Shown here piece after piece: positions 24,435 to 43,752 of a stretch of DNA of 64,000 bases. The DNA comes from Littorina saxatilis. Lineage: Eukaryota > Mollusca > Gastropoda > Littorinimorpha > Littorinidae. Under the pieces are notes generated by a model. That model saw only the letters and a list, made by a program, of their open reading frames with translations, was not told where the DNA came from and searched no databases. Location: contig NC_090261.1 in assembly GCF_037325665.1 (NCBI RefSeq), forward strand, positions 70,714,447 to 70,778,446, written 5' to 3'. Made by a program: the position numbers and the translations under genes. Position 1 is the first letter of the stretch; every line of letters starts with the position of its first letter.

Positions 24435-25387
24435 TGAGTGCGTGCAGGTGTGCGTGCGTGCGCGCGCGTGTGTGTGTGTGTGTGTGTGTGAGTACTTGTA
24501 GTTGTTATGTTGTTTGTGTGTTTCTGCATTTACACAATACGTTTTGTTTGCACCTTTTTATCATTCTTGGTAATGTGAAAATCCCTCCAGGTACTGGAGA
24601 ATTCACGTGACACTTCTCTGTATCAATTCATATGCGCTGTAAGAGATTATCAGATGCTTCGTGCGGCCTTCTGATATTGATGAACAAATCAGCTAGTAAT
24701 AGAACATTTGATCTCTAGTAGATATGATATATAACATTCGACATAATTATGTTATTTTACAAATGGCCTGTAAGGCGGATGACTCGTCAGTGTTTTACAA
24801 TTACCCACAAATATTTTAGTACCATATGTATCATAAAGTTCTGCTACGTCAGTTCAAAAACAGTCAAGGATATCTAATTCATCCACAAAAAAATATATAT
24901 ATTAATGTTTTAGTTTCTAAACGTCAGATGGGGACGAGCAACGAAACCATTTAGACGAGACTTATTCTTTGATAACATCAAAAATACGACGAAAGATAAG
25001 AGTAATTTATACTATAGTTATGATTTCCTAAATTAACTAGAGAATATATGAATAGAAGTATATAACACCTCGTGTATTTCATGAAATAGGAATGCTCGGT
25101 ATAAGTTTACAAAGCAATTTTGTATAACTGAAATACACACACACACACAAACAACAACCATAACAACAACAACAACAACAACACTCAACAACAACAACAA
25201 CAACAACACTCAACAACAACAACAACAACGACAACAACACTCACTAATCACTACCGTCCTATTTTCACAGACATCCCTCAAGGCGAACAGGAAAGGGCCA
25301 TGGGGCAACAAGCTACCCTCGATGTCCCACGGTTCGAATCCCTACACTGCGACAGGATTCTCACCTTCGCCCAGACTGCGACGATGA
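790..25387 (+). CDS. WD-repeat protein, C-terminal part (WDR49/CFAP337-WDR64-like), 11 exons
   Basis: Exons 790-968, 2188-2296, 2920-2981, 3386-3498, 4241-4358, 5635-5726, 6062-6158, 7935-8015, 8812-8922, 19188-19229 and 25271-25387 join in one frame (2 nt plus 373 codons, ending TGA) with GT-AG borders. WD-type blades are visible: [12 protein letters not shown] joined to [16 protein letters not shown], then FLVTGDN/KGYLTLWD, then [14 protein letters not shown] followed by GRFMGFFGQ and LPYDITE. The last ~170 residues are a basic, low-complexity tail with no WD repeats. Blade order and the TRRQG and GFFGQ motifs recall the WDR49/WDR64 group, whose members are linked to cilia and axonemes; that is family knowledge recalled without a search. 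The N-terminal part lies upstream of the window. A poly(A) signal candidate is at 25625. Another WD protein remains possible. Confidence 0.82.
1036..1342. repeat. (CTGT)n/(CCGT)n microsatellite
   Basis: Tetranucleotide tracts on both sides of the exon-a copy at 1105-1181; long frames here are spurious. Confidence 0.95.
1105..1181 (+). pseudogene. Diverged copy of the end of WD exon a, with its own donor
   Basis: From the AAG codon at about 1108 the segment reads 23 open codons, [18 protein letters not shown] then FRFRE, aligning with [19 protein letters not shown] then VRFWDLE of exon a. It is followed by GTCGGT, a possible donor, and preceded by a TCTG-rich tract ending in AG. It is either a decayed partial exon duplicate or an alternative exon; length and phase (0/0) allow the latter. 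Confidence 0.6.
1552..1803. repeat. Minisatellite, 62-bp unit, 4 copies
   Basis: gtctctgctgtgattgtg recurs at 1552, 1614, 1676 and 1738; almost identical copies. Confidence 0.95.
2188..2296 (+). CDS. WD gene exon b
   Basis: Acceptor ttttttcacag and donor gtgagt, ending in phase 1. Encodes [20 protein letters not shown] followed by [16 protein letters not shown], continuing the WDLE end of exon a in frame as the next WD blade. Confidence 0.85.
2310..2530 (+). mobile_element. tRNA-derived SINE, second family
   Basis: A-box tggtagctcagttgg and B-box aggttcgaatctg, then a body ending in 'gtgcaggtggctgattac'. Starts 13 bp after the exon-b donor. Resembles a SINE head, not a standalone tRNA gene, since no acceptor stem closes. 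Confidence 0.7.
2630..2890. mobile_element. Interspersed repeat with foldback-family end
   Basis: Starts cagtcgaacctgcc (a related stretch is at 35868-35980) and ends with a ~110 bp segment (from 2775) sharing 'aaaagctttcctcactaa' type sequence with 29330-29430 and 60800-60920. No coding capacity. Confidence 0.55.
2920..2981 (+). CDS. WD gene exon c
   Basis: Acceptor cacattttag, donor gtgagt. The split codon joins GDN to [16 protein letters not shown], a typical WD strand with the W-D dipeptide. Ends in phase 0. Confidence 0.85.
3386..3498 (+). CDS. WD gene exon d
   Basis: Acceptor gttgcag, donor gtaagt. Encodes [20 protein letters not shown] then [17 protein letters not shown], a blade with the 'SASxDGxVR' turn; Arg is completed by the next exon. 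Confidence 0.9.
4020..4178. repeat. G-rich tandem array (gtctttaatgggg)
   Basis: About eleven 13-19 bp units with runs of 4-10 G, ending 62 bp before WD exon e. Could form G-quadruplexes in the transcript. Confidence 0.9.
4241..4358 (+). CDS. WD gene exon e
   Basis: Acceptor gtcaacag, donor GAG|gtgagt. Encodes [20 protein letters not shown] and later LPYDITE. It lies between a G-rich array (4020-4178) and a 50-bp array that repeats its own donor (4352-4946). Confidence 0.9.
4352..4946. repeat. 50-bp array seeded on the donor of WD exon e, ~12 copies
   Basis: The first unit starts inside exon e; every unit has gctgaggtgagtcgtg, i.e. GAG|GTGAGT. Reading on from the exon meets an in-frame TAG in the first unit. 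Confidence 0.95.
4940..5060 (-). mobile_element. Short interspersed repeat, inverted relative to 6688-6800
   Basis: 'gaaatcacaacaaatctcaa' and flanks match the reverse complement of 6700-6745. A non-coding element of unknown class. Confidence 0.5.
5635..5726 (+). CDS. WD gene exon f
   Basis: Acceptor gttgcag, donor gtgggt, phase 0 in and phase 2 out. Encodes [20 protein letters not shown] then [10 protein letters not shown], a basic linker after the last blade. Confidence 0.83.
6062..6158 (+). CDS. WD gene exon g
   Basis: Acceptor tgttttcag, donor gtaaga. Encodes [18 protein letters not shown] then [14 protein letters not shown], continuing exon f in phase. Confidence 0.85.
6688..6800 (+). 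mobile_element. Short interspersed repeat, partner of 4940-5060
   Basis: Contains ttgagatttgttgtgatttc and gagccagccagccgcg; see the inverted copy. Confidence 0.5.
6823..7887 (+). mobile_element. Stem-loop element (HINE/pearl-like) copy 1, with nested insertion
   Basis: Left end: stem-loop atttagtcaag/(c)ttgactaaat type palindrome. Then ~60 bp, a GT microsatellite, a unique ~850 bp body with TGACGTCA, and right end ttcgccttacgcgacttgtt. Body interrupted at about 7550-7769 by another element. Copies share both ends, so the limits are well set. Confidence 0.9.
7550..7769 (+). mobile_element. Non-coding retroelement-like insertion in copy 1
   Basis: Runs from an (ATT)n tract to 'aataaataaaacttaaaac' and contains tgtaccctcacggggtttta. 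The reverse complement occurs at 52193-52440. The A-rich end suggests a LINE 3' end or SINE. Confidence 0.7.
7935..8015 (+). CDS. WD gene exon h
   Basis: Acceptor cttccag, donor gtatgt, 27 codons in phase 0. Encodes [20 protein letters not shown] then RALPVYR. A stem-loop element with a nested insertion ends 47 bp upstream. Confidence 0.85.
8400..8721. mobile_element. Inverted-repeat element with CAGGGGCGGACCTAG ends
   Basis: 15-bp terminal inverted repeats, 5-bp duplication gccgg on both sides (8395-8399, 8722-8726), poly-C interior, no coding. Confidence 0.8.
8812..8922 (+). CDS. WD gene exon i
   Basis: Acceptor ttcctgcag, donor gtaaaa, 37 codons. Encodes [20 protein letters not shown] then [17 protein letters not shown], a proline/lysine- and acid-rich tail. 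Confidence 0.83.
9798..9960. mobile_element. (AAT)n-linked interspersed repeat
   Basis: (AAT)n followed by gagcatttatatagcgc; similar 'tagcgc' repeats beside (AAT)n or in isolation occur at 15200-15265, 49857-49925 and 63376-63525. Confidence 0.5.
11563..11851 (+). mobile_element. tRNA-derived SINE, copy 2 (diverged)
   Basis: Same family as 471-781: ttggcctagtggtaaggcg head and a (caaa)n tail, with a changed B box (ggttagaac). Confidence 0.85.
11855..12355. repeat. (CA)n-rich tract
   Basis: Dinucleotide repeat with dispersed variants, containing a duplicated ~60 bp segment (gagtacagactcatgcacgc at 12145 and 12237). Confidence 0.9.
13064..13373 (+). mobile_element. tRNA-derived SINE, copy 3
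   Basis: Full-length copy with a 12-bp duplication actcgtgtaagc (13052-13063, 13374-13385). Confidence 0.92.
13427..14990. repeat. 52-bp minisatellite, ~30 copies
   Basis: ctggttaagaggaccctatc recurs every 52 bp. The main variation is tt/tg in 'cacttggac/cactgggac'. Confidence 0.96.
15380..16160 (+). mobile_element. Stem-loop element copy 3, old
   Basis: Same ends as copy 1 but ~20% diverged and without the GT tract; TGACGTCA retained. Confidence 0.88.
16593..17467 (+). mobile_element. Stem-loop element copy 4
   Basis: Full copy with both ends, GT/CTGT tract and CRE-like octamer. Confidence 0.92.
17697..18985. repeat. 46-bp minisatellite, ~28 copies, some 56 bp
   Basis: gtactggccatgaggcatgt recurs every 46 bp; four late copies carry an extra 10 bp (tttgtgtatc). 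Ends ~200 bp before WD exon j. Confidence 0.96.
19188..19229 (+). CDS. WD gene exon j (14 codons)
   Basis: A 42-nt exon, [14 protein letters not shown], between cactgcag and gtaagt, in phase 0 with both neighbours. It is called from phase fit and basic composition, not domain content. A long-TIR element begins 21 nt after its donor. Confidence 0.65.
19251..20313. mobile_element. Foldback element with ~140 bp TIRs, flanked by TTAA
   Basis: Arms about 19255-19394 and 20168-20309 are inverted copies (aggcacagtaagcctcccgt at the outer ends). TTAA lies at both borders, suggesting a TTAA target duplication. The interior holds a SINE and no open frame. Confidence 0.82.
19724..20032 (-). mobile_element. 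tRNA-derived SINE, copy 4, nested
   Basis: Inverted full copy with a 13-bp duplication tgatgaaaaaaga (19711-19723, 20033-20045), inside the foldback element. Confidence 0.92.
21231..21306. repeat. Adjacent poly-C and poly-G tracts
   Basis: ~20 C followed within 40 bp by G runs; can fold back on itself. Confidence 0.85.
22513..22799. repeat. (CT)n tract with a duplicated flank
   Basis: Two copies of a 'cctctacncttctttnc' to 'ccctacgccgtctctctc' segment (22455-22540, 22588-22665) precede long CT runs. Confidence 0.9.
22902..22968. repeat. (GT)n microsatellite
   Basis: Uninterrupted GT run except one GGG near its start. Confidence 0.95.
23246..24305. repeat. 37/39-bp mixed minisatellite, ~28 copies
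   Basis: gatgaagataacgtttcgct recurs at either 37 or 39 bp spacing, depending on atgtgg or atgtgtgg. Followed by (GT)n at 24364-24432. Confidence 0.96.
25135..25245. repeat. (CA)n and (AAC)n microsatellites
   Basis: Simple repeats ending 25 bp before the last WD exon. Confidence 0.9.
25271..25387 (+). CDS. WD gene terminal exon k
   Basis: Acceptor attttcacag, then 38 codons beginning [20 protein letters not shown] and ending SPSPRLRR, then TGA. Basic, Ser/Pro-rich C-terminus. The frame follows from exon j. Confidence 0.68.
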   Translation, partial: TSLKANRKGPWGNKLPSMSHGSNPYTATGFSPSPRLRR

Positions 25388-25624
25388 AAGTGTCTTCCTT
25401 GGCTTTACCTGTGCGAAGATCGAGTGTCCCATTGTCTCCTGTCTTGTGGGAAGAAGTCATCCAGACAAGGATTCCAAACATCACCCCCACCACTATCCCA
25501 CCCTCCCTCCCGCACCCACCTTCCATCCATTACCCCATGCCACGTGTTTAGTTTTGTTTTTAATTTTATTGTTATGTGTTTTTGAACCCCTTGACTTCCG
25601 GAAAACGTGGGTTTTTTTAAGATA

Positions 25625-25630
25625 AATAAA
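25625..25630 (+). terminator. Candidate poly(A) signal of the WD gene
   Basis: AATAAA 238 bp after the stop codon; a short tandem AATAAAA context fits a 3' end signal. Only the hexamer is seen. Confidence 0.5.
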
Positions 25631-25639
25631 ACATAACAT

Positions 25640-28600
25640 ACAACAGTATGAAAATTAATTTAAAACAAGAGGCGAAGCCTTCAAGGCTCACGCACGTAAG
25701 AAATCAACAAACAGTAACACAAACTCAATCGCTCCGTCACACATACACACACACAGTCGGCATAGGTGACACGGTGCAAGAGTGCGAGACACTAGATCTA
25801 GATCTGTCTGTCTGTAGCCTACTTACGGGGACACGACTGCCTGAGACTACGTGACACTGCGCTTTCGACAGCGCTGCGCTTCCTCGCGCAGACACTGGAA
25901 ACACGCTGTGCAGATCAACCTGTAGGAAATCTCCTTTGGTATCTTCTTTATCTATTTTTTGGAGCTACGAAACCGAACAATGTAAAATCGTCTTCTCCGA
26001 ATCGGCGAACTGCAGCTCGGTGATAACTGTATCTATACCACAATCCTTCACGCGATCTGACCTAACCTTGACCCCTGACCTGGTCTACATGATACCACAC
26101 ACGACACAAACCAGTCACCTGTTTTTATCCCCCCAAAACCCCCCACCACCCGTTTTCTTTGGATACACACTTTAACTACATACGTGCCGACGAAATGTTG
26201 ATCATTGCTTCAATATTTTGAAGCTGTTGCTTAAATAATAACCAGGTAAAATTAGTATTTCGGTGTTCAGTCAAATGTTAAAGTTTCTACCACAGACATG
26301 CATACATACATACATACATACATACGCACGCACGCACAGACAGACAAAAGTTAGCATCGCATAGGCTACACTTACGTGAGCCAAAAAAGTGAGAGAAAAA
26401 GTCTTCAGGGGAGGCAATCATCTTGTTGCATATTCAAAGGGAAATATACAGCGGTTGTGTCCCTTGTCAAAGAATAGTGTCAGTCGGAGATAGTCAACTG
26501 GTTGGATTACTGTGTGAAGTCGATGCCTAAGAGTCACCAGTACCATGTGATTAGCATGAGACTTTCTTGCCACAGGCTTATTTTTTATTCCAGCACCTGC
26601 GAGAACGCTTTGCAAATTGCTAGAATTCCGGCATGATCACATGCACCCATGCCGTGTGTATGTTATGTCTATCACTTGTGAAAGCATTGAAGAAGGATTC
26701 TTGTTTGTGAAAACAATATTTGTAGGTGTCCGGGTAAAAACTTATATATACATTTACTTGAATGCGTGAAGGAGTGCCACAGAACATTAGGAAATGTGAG
26801 GAAAATAGGCAAAGGCATGCTCAACTTTATAAATCGTCCCTTAATGATAAAAAAATATGCTACTTTGAAATTTTTACTGCTGTGAAATTGTGGACAGAAT
26901 CTCTACAGGTACTTGTTTGTGTGGTACATATAGTTCATGTGATTCGCAGCCTACAACCCTGTCCCATCCCCAATTCCCTCAAACAGTCACGATCTTCGCA
27001 GCTCTGCCAAAAGCAGTCACGATCTTCGCAGCTTTGCCAAAAGCAGTCGATGCCGGAGGTCTGCAATGAGTGATAAACTGTATACTTCGCTGTCCCGGGA
27101 AAAAATCGCAGCTTGCCTTTGGTTGGGATGAGCGATCTTATCGAGTGCCCTTGTGATAATAAAGCATTCATTTTTGTGTGGATCGCTATGCTGTGTATGT
27201 TCCTGCTCCCAGTGCAAATAAGAAAAAACAAACAATTCATCGTCACACCATGTCACCTCTTAGGTCAGTGGACTGGCCCATACTGCAATCGTCTGACAAC
27301 ATTTGTGAGTGCAGGTGACTCAAACTGAGCTCTGGTGTGCTTTGGTCGCTGCATGGAGTGACATTGCAACCTGTTTCTGAATTTCCACTGGATAGCCTTT
27401 TATACATGTCAATTAATGCTCTCCATAGCCTTGAAACGTTGCCAAAGATTTGTACCTGCGGTGACAACATAGACAACTGCTTGCAAAGGATGTTTAGGCA
27501 AGTAAAGGTGTTACTGCAAGGGCGATACAAGGATTGATAGATCTTGCCACATGTAAAATGCTTTGATGTCGGTATATCTCACGAAGGAAAAACAAGACTT
27601 GTGGCGACGAACTAATGAACGTGGTATGAGCTATTTGATTTTCGTCCGCCTTATTTTGTACTATAAATATAATATATATACCTATCACCAAGTGCAAGGT
27701 TAAAAAGAGTATTTTGCGAATTTATGTGATACCGAAACTGTATTTCTTTGTGTGATATAGAGAATCGTTTGAATACGAGAGATAGACGTGTATATTATAC
27801 AACCAGTCACATTGATATATTTATTTGGCAAACCTTTTGTTTGATTTTTGACCTGTGATATTGACGATCAACTGTGATATTACAATAATGTGACAAACTG
27901 TTTGTGGCAGTTCTAACACATTTTGCTTGTTTGTTTTGAAGATAGCATGCATAATTGTAGCCGGTTCTGAGTTTTACGGCGGATTTTGCCCATTAGAGTA
28001 TGCCAATTCCCCTTTGTAGTAGAACATATTTTGTGTCAGGCACATTTAAACCACACGGTGTTTTGCTTTGCTTTTTACCTGTGTACATAATCTTGTTAAA
28101 ACATGAATTTTGAAACCTTAGATTGTTCGAAAGGACGCGCTGTATGTGTGAATGTGTTTGTTTTGCATGATCGCAGTTATGTCTTATGAAGCAGCTGTGA
28201 TAGTTCTGGTTCCGATTCGTATTTGTATTGCTACGATTTGATGTTGCTGTGTGCAGAATGTGTTTTCCTCTTTCATAAAATGTGTGTGATTATATTCTGT
28301 ACTGGCTGATATTTTAGAGATGGTATTTATTAGCGGTAAAGGTGAGCCTGCATTCTTCGTGTGCAAATAAAATTTGAAGATACATGTATACTGTGAACAT
28401 GAAAGCTGTGATATGTGATTCATCATCAACGGGGCTATTTTGGCTGATCGGCATAAACTGCATGATGAATAGTGAGGGTTAATGCGCATTTGGTAGTGCA
28501 AGCTAACTGGTTGATAAAGTGTAGCATCTAATCACTAACGCTAGCTGGTTACCAATATTATGTAGTAACATCTTATAAAAGTTGGAAAAATACAGGCTGC

Positions 28601-28715
28601 TCACTTTCCAAAATCAAGATTCAGACAGGTTAGATATGGGAACATTTAAGAACAGACACAATTCTTTGTCAATGTTTCGTGTTGTCTATAGTTTAACGTT
28701 CCATTGACTGATCTT
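25640..28715. other. Intergenic, no gene recognised
   Basis: Between the WD gene end and the next repeat I see no exon with domain content. There is a (CATA)n run near 26302 and an 18-bp tandem duplication, agcagtcacgatcttcgcag type, at 26985-27045. Some may be WD 3' UTR. Confidence 0.6.
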
Positions 28716-28719
28716 TCTT

Positions 28720-29092
28720 ACCCCCCGCGGGTTAGGGGGAAGAATTTACCCGATGCTCCCTAGCATGTCGTAAGAGGCGACTAACGGATTCTGTTTCTCC
28801 TTTTACCCTTGTTAAGTGTTTCTTGTATAGAATATAGTCAATGTTTGTAAAGATTTTAGTCAAGCAGTATGTAAGAAATGTTAAGTCCTTTGTACTGGAA
28901 ACTTGCATTCTCCCAGTAAGGTCATATATTGTACTACGTTGCAAGCCCCTGGAGCAACTTTTTGATTAGTGCTTTTGTGAACAAGAAACAATTAACAAGT
29001 GGTTCTATCCCATCTCCCCCCTTTCCCCGTCGCGATATAACCTTCGTGGTTGAAAAACGACGTTAAACACCAAATAAAGAAAGAAAGTTCGG
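28720..29092 (+). mobile_element. SINE-like element with (aaag)n tail
   Basis: High-complexity body beginning accccccgcgggttaggggg and ending tggttgaaaaacgacgttaa then caccaaataaagaaagaaag. I associate this 3' end with molluscan SINEs. Confidence 0.65.
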
Positions 29093-29149
29093 CTTGAGTG
29101 ATTTAATTGCCGATTATTTTTTCATGAATTGATTTTCGTACGTCTGTGC

Positions 29150-29432
29150 AACGCCCATGATCAAAGTCGTACACAATAGACGATGTTCGGAAATAACTCT
29201 GTCAGGTTTGTATGGGTTGTGAAAGAGTGATTACTCTTGCTTTTAGTGAGGCAAGCTGTTTATACGTGTTCCCTGTCCACGTGTTTCAGACACACCCCTC
29301 GCTCGCGACAGGCCTATCATGTCACGTGGGAAAGTTTGACTCACTAAAAGCAAGAGTATTCACTCTGTCAAACCCCATACAAACCCAACACAGTTATTTC
29401 CGAGCATCGTCAATTGCAAAAAGGTTTTCAAG
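29150..29432. mobile_element. Foldback element, ~100 bp arms
   Basis: ggaaataactctgt...cttgcttttagtgaggc (from 29189) is repeated inverted as actcactaaaagcaagagta...acacagttatttcc (to 29402). One arm recurs at 2800-2890 and 60830-60920. Confidence 0.78.
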
Positions 29433-29646
29433 AATGACAATAGCAACCACTACCAGGCACGTACTAACTCTCACTGGATCTATTTTGCCTTCATGCCAAT
29501 AAACAACTTCATCAAAGTGCAACTTGGCATCGACATTTTCTCACAAAATGTATTACACTCTTTTACAGTTTGACGTATGTGTGCAGTATTGTTATTTGTT
29601 TGGTTTATTTCAAGTGAGTGTGCATTCGGTAGTTTACGTTTACAAA

Positions 29647-29648
<2 letters not shown>

Positions 29649-29744
<96 letters not shown>

Positions 29745-29747
29745 GTC

Positions 29748-29828
<81 letters not shown>
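29649..29828. repeat. (CT)n microsatellite
   Basis: ~180 bp of CT with a few CTGT interruptions. Confidence 0.96.
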
Positions 29829-29831
<3 letters not shown>

Positions 29832-29865
29832 TGTTTCTGTGAGACTTGCGGCCGAGTGTTTGCGG

Positions 29866-30328
29866 GACTGGGTGGCCGAGTGGTAACGCACTTGCGCTCG
29901 GAAGCGAGAGGTTGCGAGTTCGACCCTGGGTCAGGGCGTTAGCAATTTTCTCCCTCCTTTCCTAACCTAGGTGGTGGGTTCAAGTGCTAGTCTTTCGGAT
30001 GAGACGAAAAACCGAGGTCCCTTCGTGTACACTACATTGGGGTGTGCACGTTAAAGATCCCACAATTGACAAAAGGGTCTTTCCTGGCAAAATTGTATAG
30101 GCATACATAAAAATGTCCACCAAAATACCCGTGTGACTTGGAATAATAGGCCGTGAAAAGTAGGATATGCGCCGAAATGGCTGCGATCTGCTGGCCGATG
30201 TGAATGCGTGATGTATTGTGTAAAAAAAATTCCATCTCACACGGCATAAATAAATCCCTGCGCCTTGAATCCGTATGTTGAAATAAAGCGCGATAACAAG
30301 CTGCATAAAATAAAATAAAATAAACTTG
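29866..30328 (+). mobile_element. tRNA-derived SINE, third family
   Basis: Leu/Ser-tRNA-like head (gggtggccgagtggtaacgc; gcgagttcgaccctgg), a body with gtgcacgttaaagatcccac, and a (taaaa)n tail. An inverted copy is at 49985-50353. Confidence 0.85.
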
Positions 30329-30329
30329 C

Positions 30330-32430
30330 CTGTCCATCTAGCATCAACTCAACATAATTATAACACACACATACAACCAAAATGGACAGAGAAAGGTGCA
30401 AAATATATACAGACAGACATATAAATGGAGTGCAACTTATCTCAAAGCGCGTTGATTGTGTCAAGTTCAGTCACTGGCAAGAACCAATTAACGCTTTCTG
30501 AAATGAGTGTTCACTTTATTTATTTATGTGTCTGTCTACTATAAAGATCACTGGGTTGATGTACTCGCGAATATCTTGTTTTCTTAAAATGAAAAAAAAT
30601 CCAGTACCTTGCGTTCTTGTTTTTGGATCTTGATTTTAGAACTTTTGGACTCTTATCCTTTTTTTTTTAAATTTGGAACACATTAAGAGGTAAGGTCCCG
30701 TTGCACACCAGACATAACCTCGTATGTCTCAGCGTGGATCCAGAATTTAAGTCATCCATTCAAAGCAAACATGTGAGTTGACAGCGAGAAGAAGAATTTA
30801 CCTCACAGCAGGTCTAATTGTACTCATGTTGTTGGTGTAACTACAGTGGTACACTTCTGGTCGTGGTTCACGCAGATAAAAGGAACAACAGAATACTTTG
30901 ACATCCATATTTCAAGTATATTCCACTGTTTATTGAACATGGTTCTTCCGTTACAGTTGGGCTAGCCATCAGCAGTGTGCCCCTACGAATAAGTTCAACC
31001 CATCACGCTATTTGAACGGATTATTTGAAAGACATGCGGCCGAACCCTTTCCTGAAAATGTCACAGACACATATTTTAAAAGGGTAAACGAGTTGCATCG
31101 TATCAAGAAGGCACATACAAAAATGTAGTACACTTTCAAAAAGGTACGACGAAAGACAGCTTTAGCAATGATTGGCATACAACATATTGCACTTTGTCGG
31201 CCCTCTATCAAGGTTTGCTGGAGTCACATTTTAAGTTGAAACAGCTGTTTAGTATTACTACTTTATTGGCGGAAGTTTGAAGCGCGAGGGTGAGAAGTTG
31301 CAATGGATTCTGATGTCTTACATCTTTTGAAAGAAAGCCATTTACCTTTCAGCACTAAGATTGAGAGTTAGTAGTAGCCTACGTTTGGCTAGTTGTGACT
31401 CAAGCATACCTTAATTGTCTCATTTTAAGATTACATTTTTTTTTAAGAAATTCATTTTGAGCATGCACAAGCACAAAAGAAAATCAATTGGGTACAAAAC
31501 ATGTCAATACTTTCTCGCTACTCAACACTGAACTCGTTTGCAGAACATAACTTAAAACATTTACTGTAGGCAATTCCAAGCAAATGTGGCAGGTGTTATG
31601 AGCACCTGCGAATTTTGATCATATTTCAACTCGTTTCCGTAGTGTTCATGAGCAATCGGGTGTTATGACGAATCCTTGCTAGTTTTTGAAAAAATGCCTT
31701 TGCAGACTGGCCTGACGAAAAGAAAACAATATGGAATTGCCTGTTCTCAGAGCTCCCTTCAATTAAATGTCACTCGTTAGTGGCGAACAGCACTTTTCTT
31801 GATTTTTGCACGTGCACTCGCCATAAAGTAACAGAAAGCAATGTTCGATGTTACCAAGCAGTTCCGGTCGCAGATCCTACCTCCGTCCACAGAGAGTCAC
31901 AGTTTCATCAGAAGTTATCGCCCTTGCCAATTGTTCCCTGGTGTATCAGAAGTGACCGCCCTTGCCATTTGTTCAATGTTATCATTGTGTTGCCTTTGCG
32001 TCTGCGTGTTTCCTCACCTTTCCCACAATGATCCATGAATATCCTGATATTCAAAACTCGACAACGAATTTGAGTGGGATGGTTCTTGGCAGCATTCAGG
32101 GACGACTTGGCTAACATATGATCGAACATTTCTAGAGCTAGGAGGTATCAATTGGATTCCTAAACTCCCATTTACGATTTTTATTTTATCTCGAGTATGA
32201 CAATGTGTTTGTTGTGATTGTGCGTGTGCGTGTTTTCGATTGAATGTCTGACCATCATCCCCCCCCCCCCCCCGCCCCCCACATTAACCGAAACCTATCA
32301 CCCTCCGCTCCCTTGATCACATATAACGACTCAAGGTATTTTTCCTCCACATTTGAAAGCTTTGGCTACTGAAGTACTGGGGGGAGAGCAATGAAGTGCA
32401 TTTAACGCGTGGCGCTAATAAAGGGATTCA
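30330..32430. other. Intergenic, no gene recognised
   Basis: Mixed-composition sequence without domain-like frames; a poly-C tract lies at 32261-32279. Confidence 0.55.
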
Positions 32431-32440
32431 CTGGGTTCCA

Positions 32441-32590
32441 TTCCCTTCACCCACCCACTTCCCTTCACCCACCCACTTCCCTTCACCCACCCACTTCCCT
32501 TCACCCACCCACTTCCCTTCACCCACCCACTTCCCTTCACCCACCCACTTCCCTTCACCCACCCACTTCCCTTCACCCACCCACTTCCCT
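32441..32590. repeat. 18-bp array (ttcccttcacccacccac), 8 copies
   Basis: Perfect tandem copies. Confidence 0.96.
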
Positions 32591-33250
32591 CTTATAATTA
32601 TTGTCCCTCAAGGTGGTCTGAATGCTAGGAAACTAAACGAAATTTTGGTTTTGTTCGGTTTCCCTGTGTTCCGTCCACCCTGAACCTAAACCTCCCCCCA
32701 ACCTCCTCATTAACATATTTGACTCCCCCATTAAAATCCTTGCCTCCGCTTCGAGTTATCTGGGTCGTTCCAATGATCCTATTCTTCAATTTTCTCAATA
32801 TTTTGTCTTTAGCAATCGAGGAAACATTACTCTGCACTTCGCTTTATCTTATTTATTGTTTTAATATCCTGCCACTAGACAGCCCCCACCCCCACCCCCA
32901 CCTCTCTCTTGCTTCCGACATTCATTCCTACCACTCCCTTTCCCATATCCAACAGGTCCCAGACCCTAACCCCACCCACTTACTATAGTCCATACCCCCC
33001 CCCCCCCTCTCTCTCTCTCTTCCTCCCTATCCCCCTTGCAATCAGTCCATACCCTCTCTTTCTGCACCCCACCACCACCCCCCATTTCTCAACATTACGC
33101 CAGCCGATCGCTTGCTTTAGCCGGTTGTTGCGTCCTCCCTTCTGAATTTCTACAGAGTTACCATCAGCACTAAATGCCACGGCCACCTCCCCAACTGATC
33201 TACCCACGGTTTCTAAAATGGAATGCGTCCTCCCTCGCCCATTTCCACAG

Positions 33251-33742
33251 AGCATCCCACCATCATCCCACCAGCATCATCCCACCAGCGTCATCCCACC
33301 ACCGTCATCCCACCACCGTCATCCCACCACCGTCATCCCACCACCGTCATCCCACCAGCATCATCCCACCACCGTCATCCCATCACCGTCATCCCACCAG
33401 CATCATCCCACCAGCATCATCCCACCACCGTCATCCCATCACCGTCATCCCATCACCGTCATCCCACCAGCATCATCCCACCACTGTCATCCCATCACCG
33501 TCATCCCACCACCGTCATCCCATCACCGTCATCCCACCAGCATCATCCCACCAGCATCATCCCACCACCGTCATCCCATCACCGTCATCCCACCACCATC
33601 ATCCCACCACCGTCATCCCACCACCGTCATCCCACCACCATCATCCCACCACCATCATCCCACCACCATCATCCCACCACCATCATCCCACCACCGTCAT
33701 CCCACCACCACCATCCCACCACCATCATCCCACCACCATCAT
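33251..33742. repeat. 14-bp array (catcccaccaccgt), ~35 copies
   Basis: Variants agc/acc/atc alternate. All three + frames are open because 14 is not a multiple of 3 and no stop occurs; the His/Pro-rich frames are artefacts. Confidence 0.95.
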
Positions 33743-34211
33743 CTGACGGCAAGCGAGCTATTCACAGTGTCACTCCTCAATCCCCCAAGTCCTCCTTTTT
33801 CATCTCCCCCCCCCCCCCCCCCCCTTTTTGTTTTACAGGGAATGCATCCCCCCTCCAACGTCTCTGTGGAGTATCACCAGCACGATCTAACCTGTCCAAA
33901 CGATCTTTTCGCAAATGTTTCCTATACCCTCCCCCCCTCCCCCCCCCCCCCCTACCACCATCCCCTCTTCTAACCGAACCGGTTTTTTACACAGTTTCAG
34001 TCCTCAACCGACCTTTCCCCCTTGTCGCCAGTTTCACATATAATGCGACCTAACAACCCACCACACACCCACACCCTTCCTCTTCCACGCTTCTAGAAAG
34101 GTTCACAAGCACCGTTCAACTAATTACACCGATTTTCTTCACACTGTCACTCTCCTGAAACCCCTTTCCCTCTCTTTTTTTCCCCTCTCCTTCAACCTCA
34201 TCCTTCCGTCT

Positions 34212-43752
<9,541 letters not shown>

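Noticed and set aside
33174-34053. Long overlapping His/Pro/Ser-rich frames of up to 276 codons
   Set aside because: All three frames are open only because a 14-bp stop-free unit is tandemly repeated; no start context or splicing evidence.
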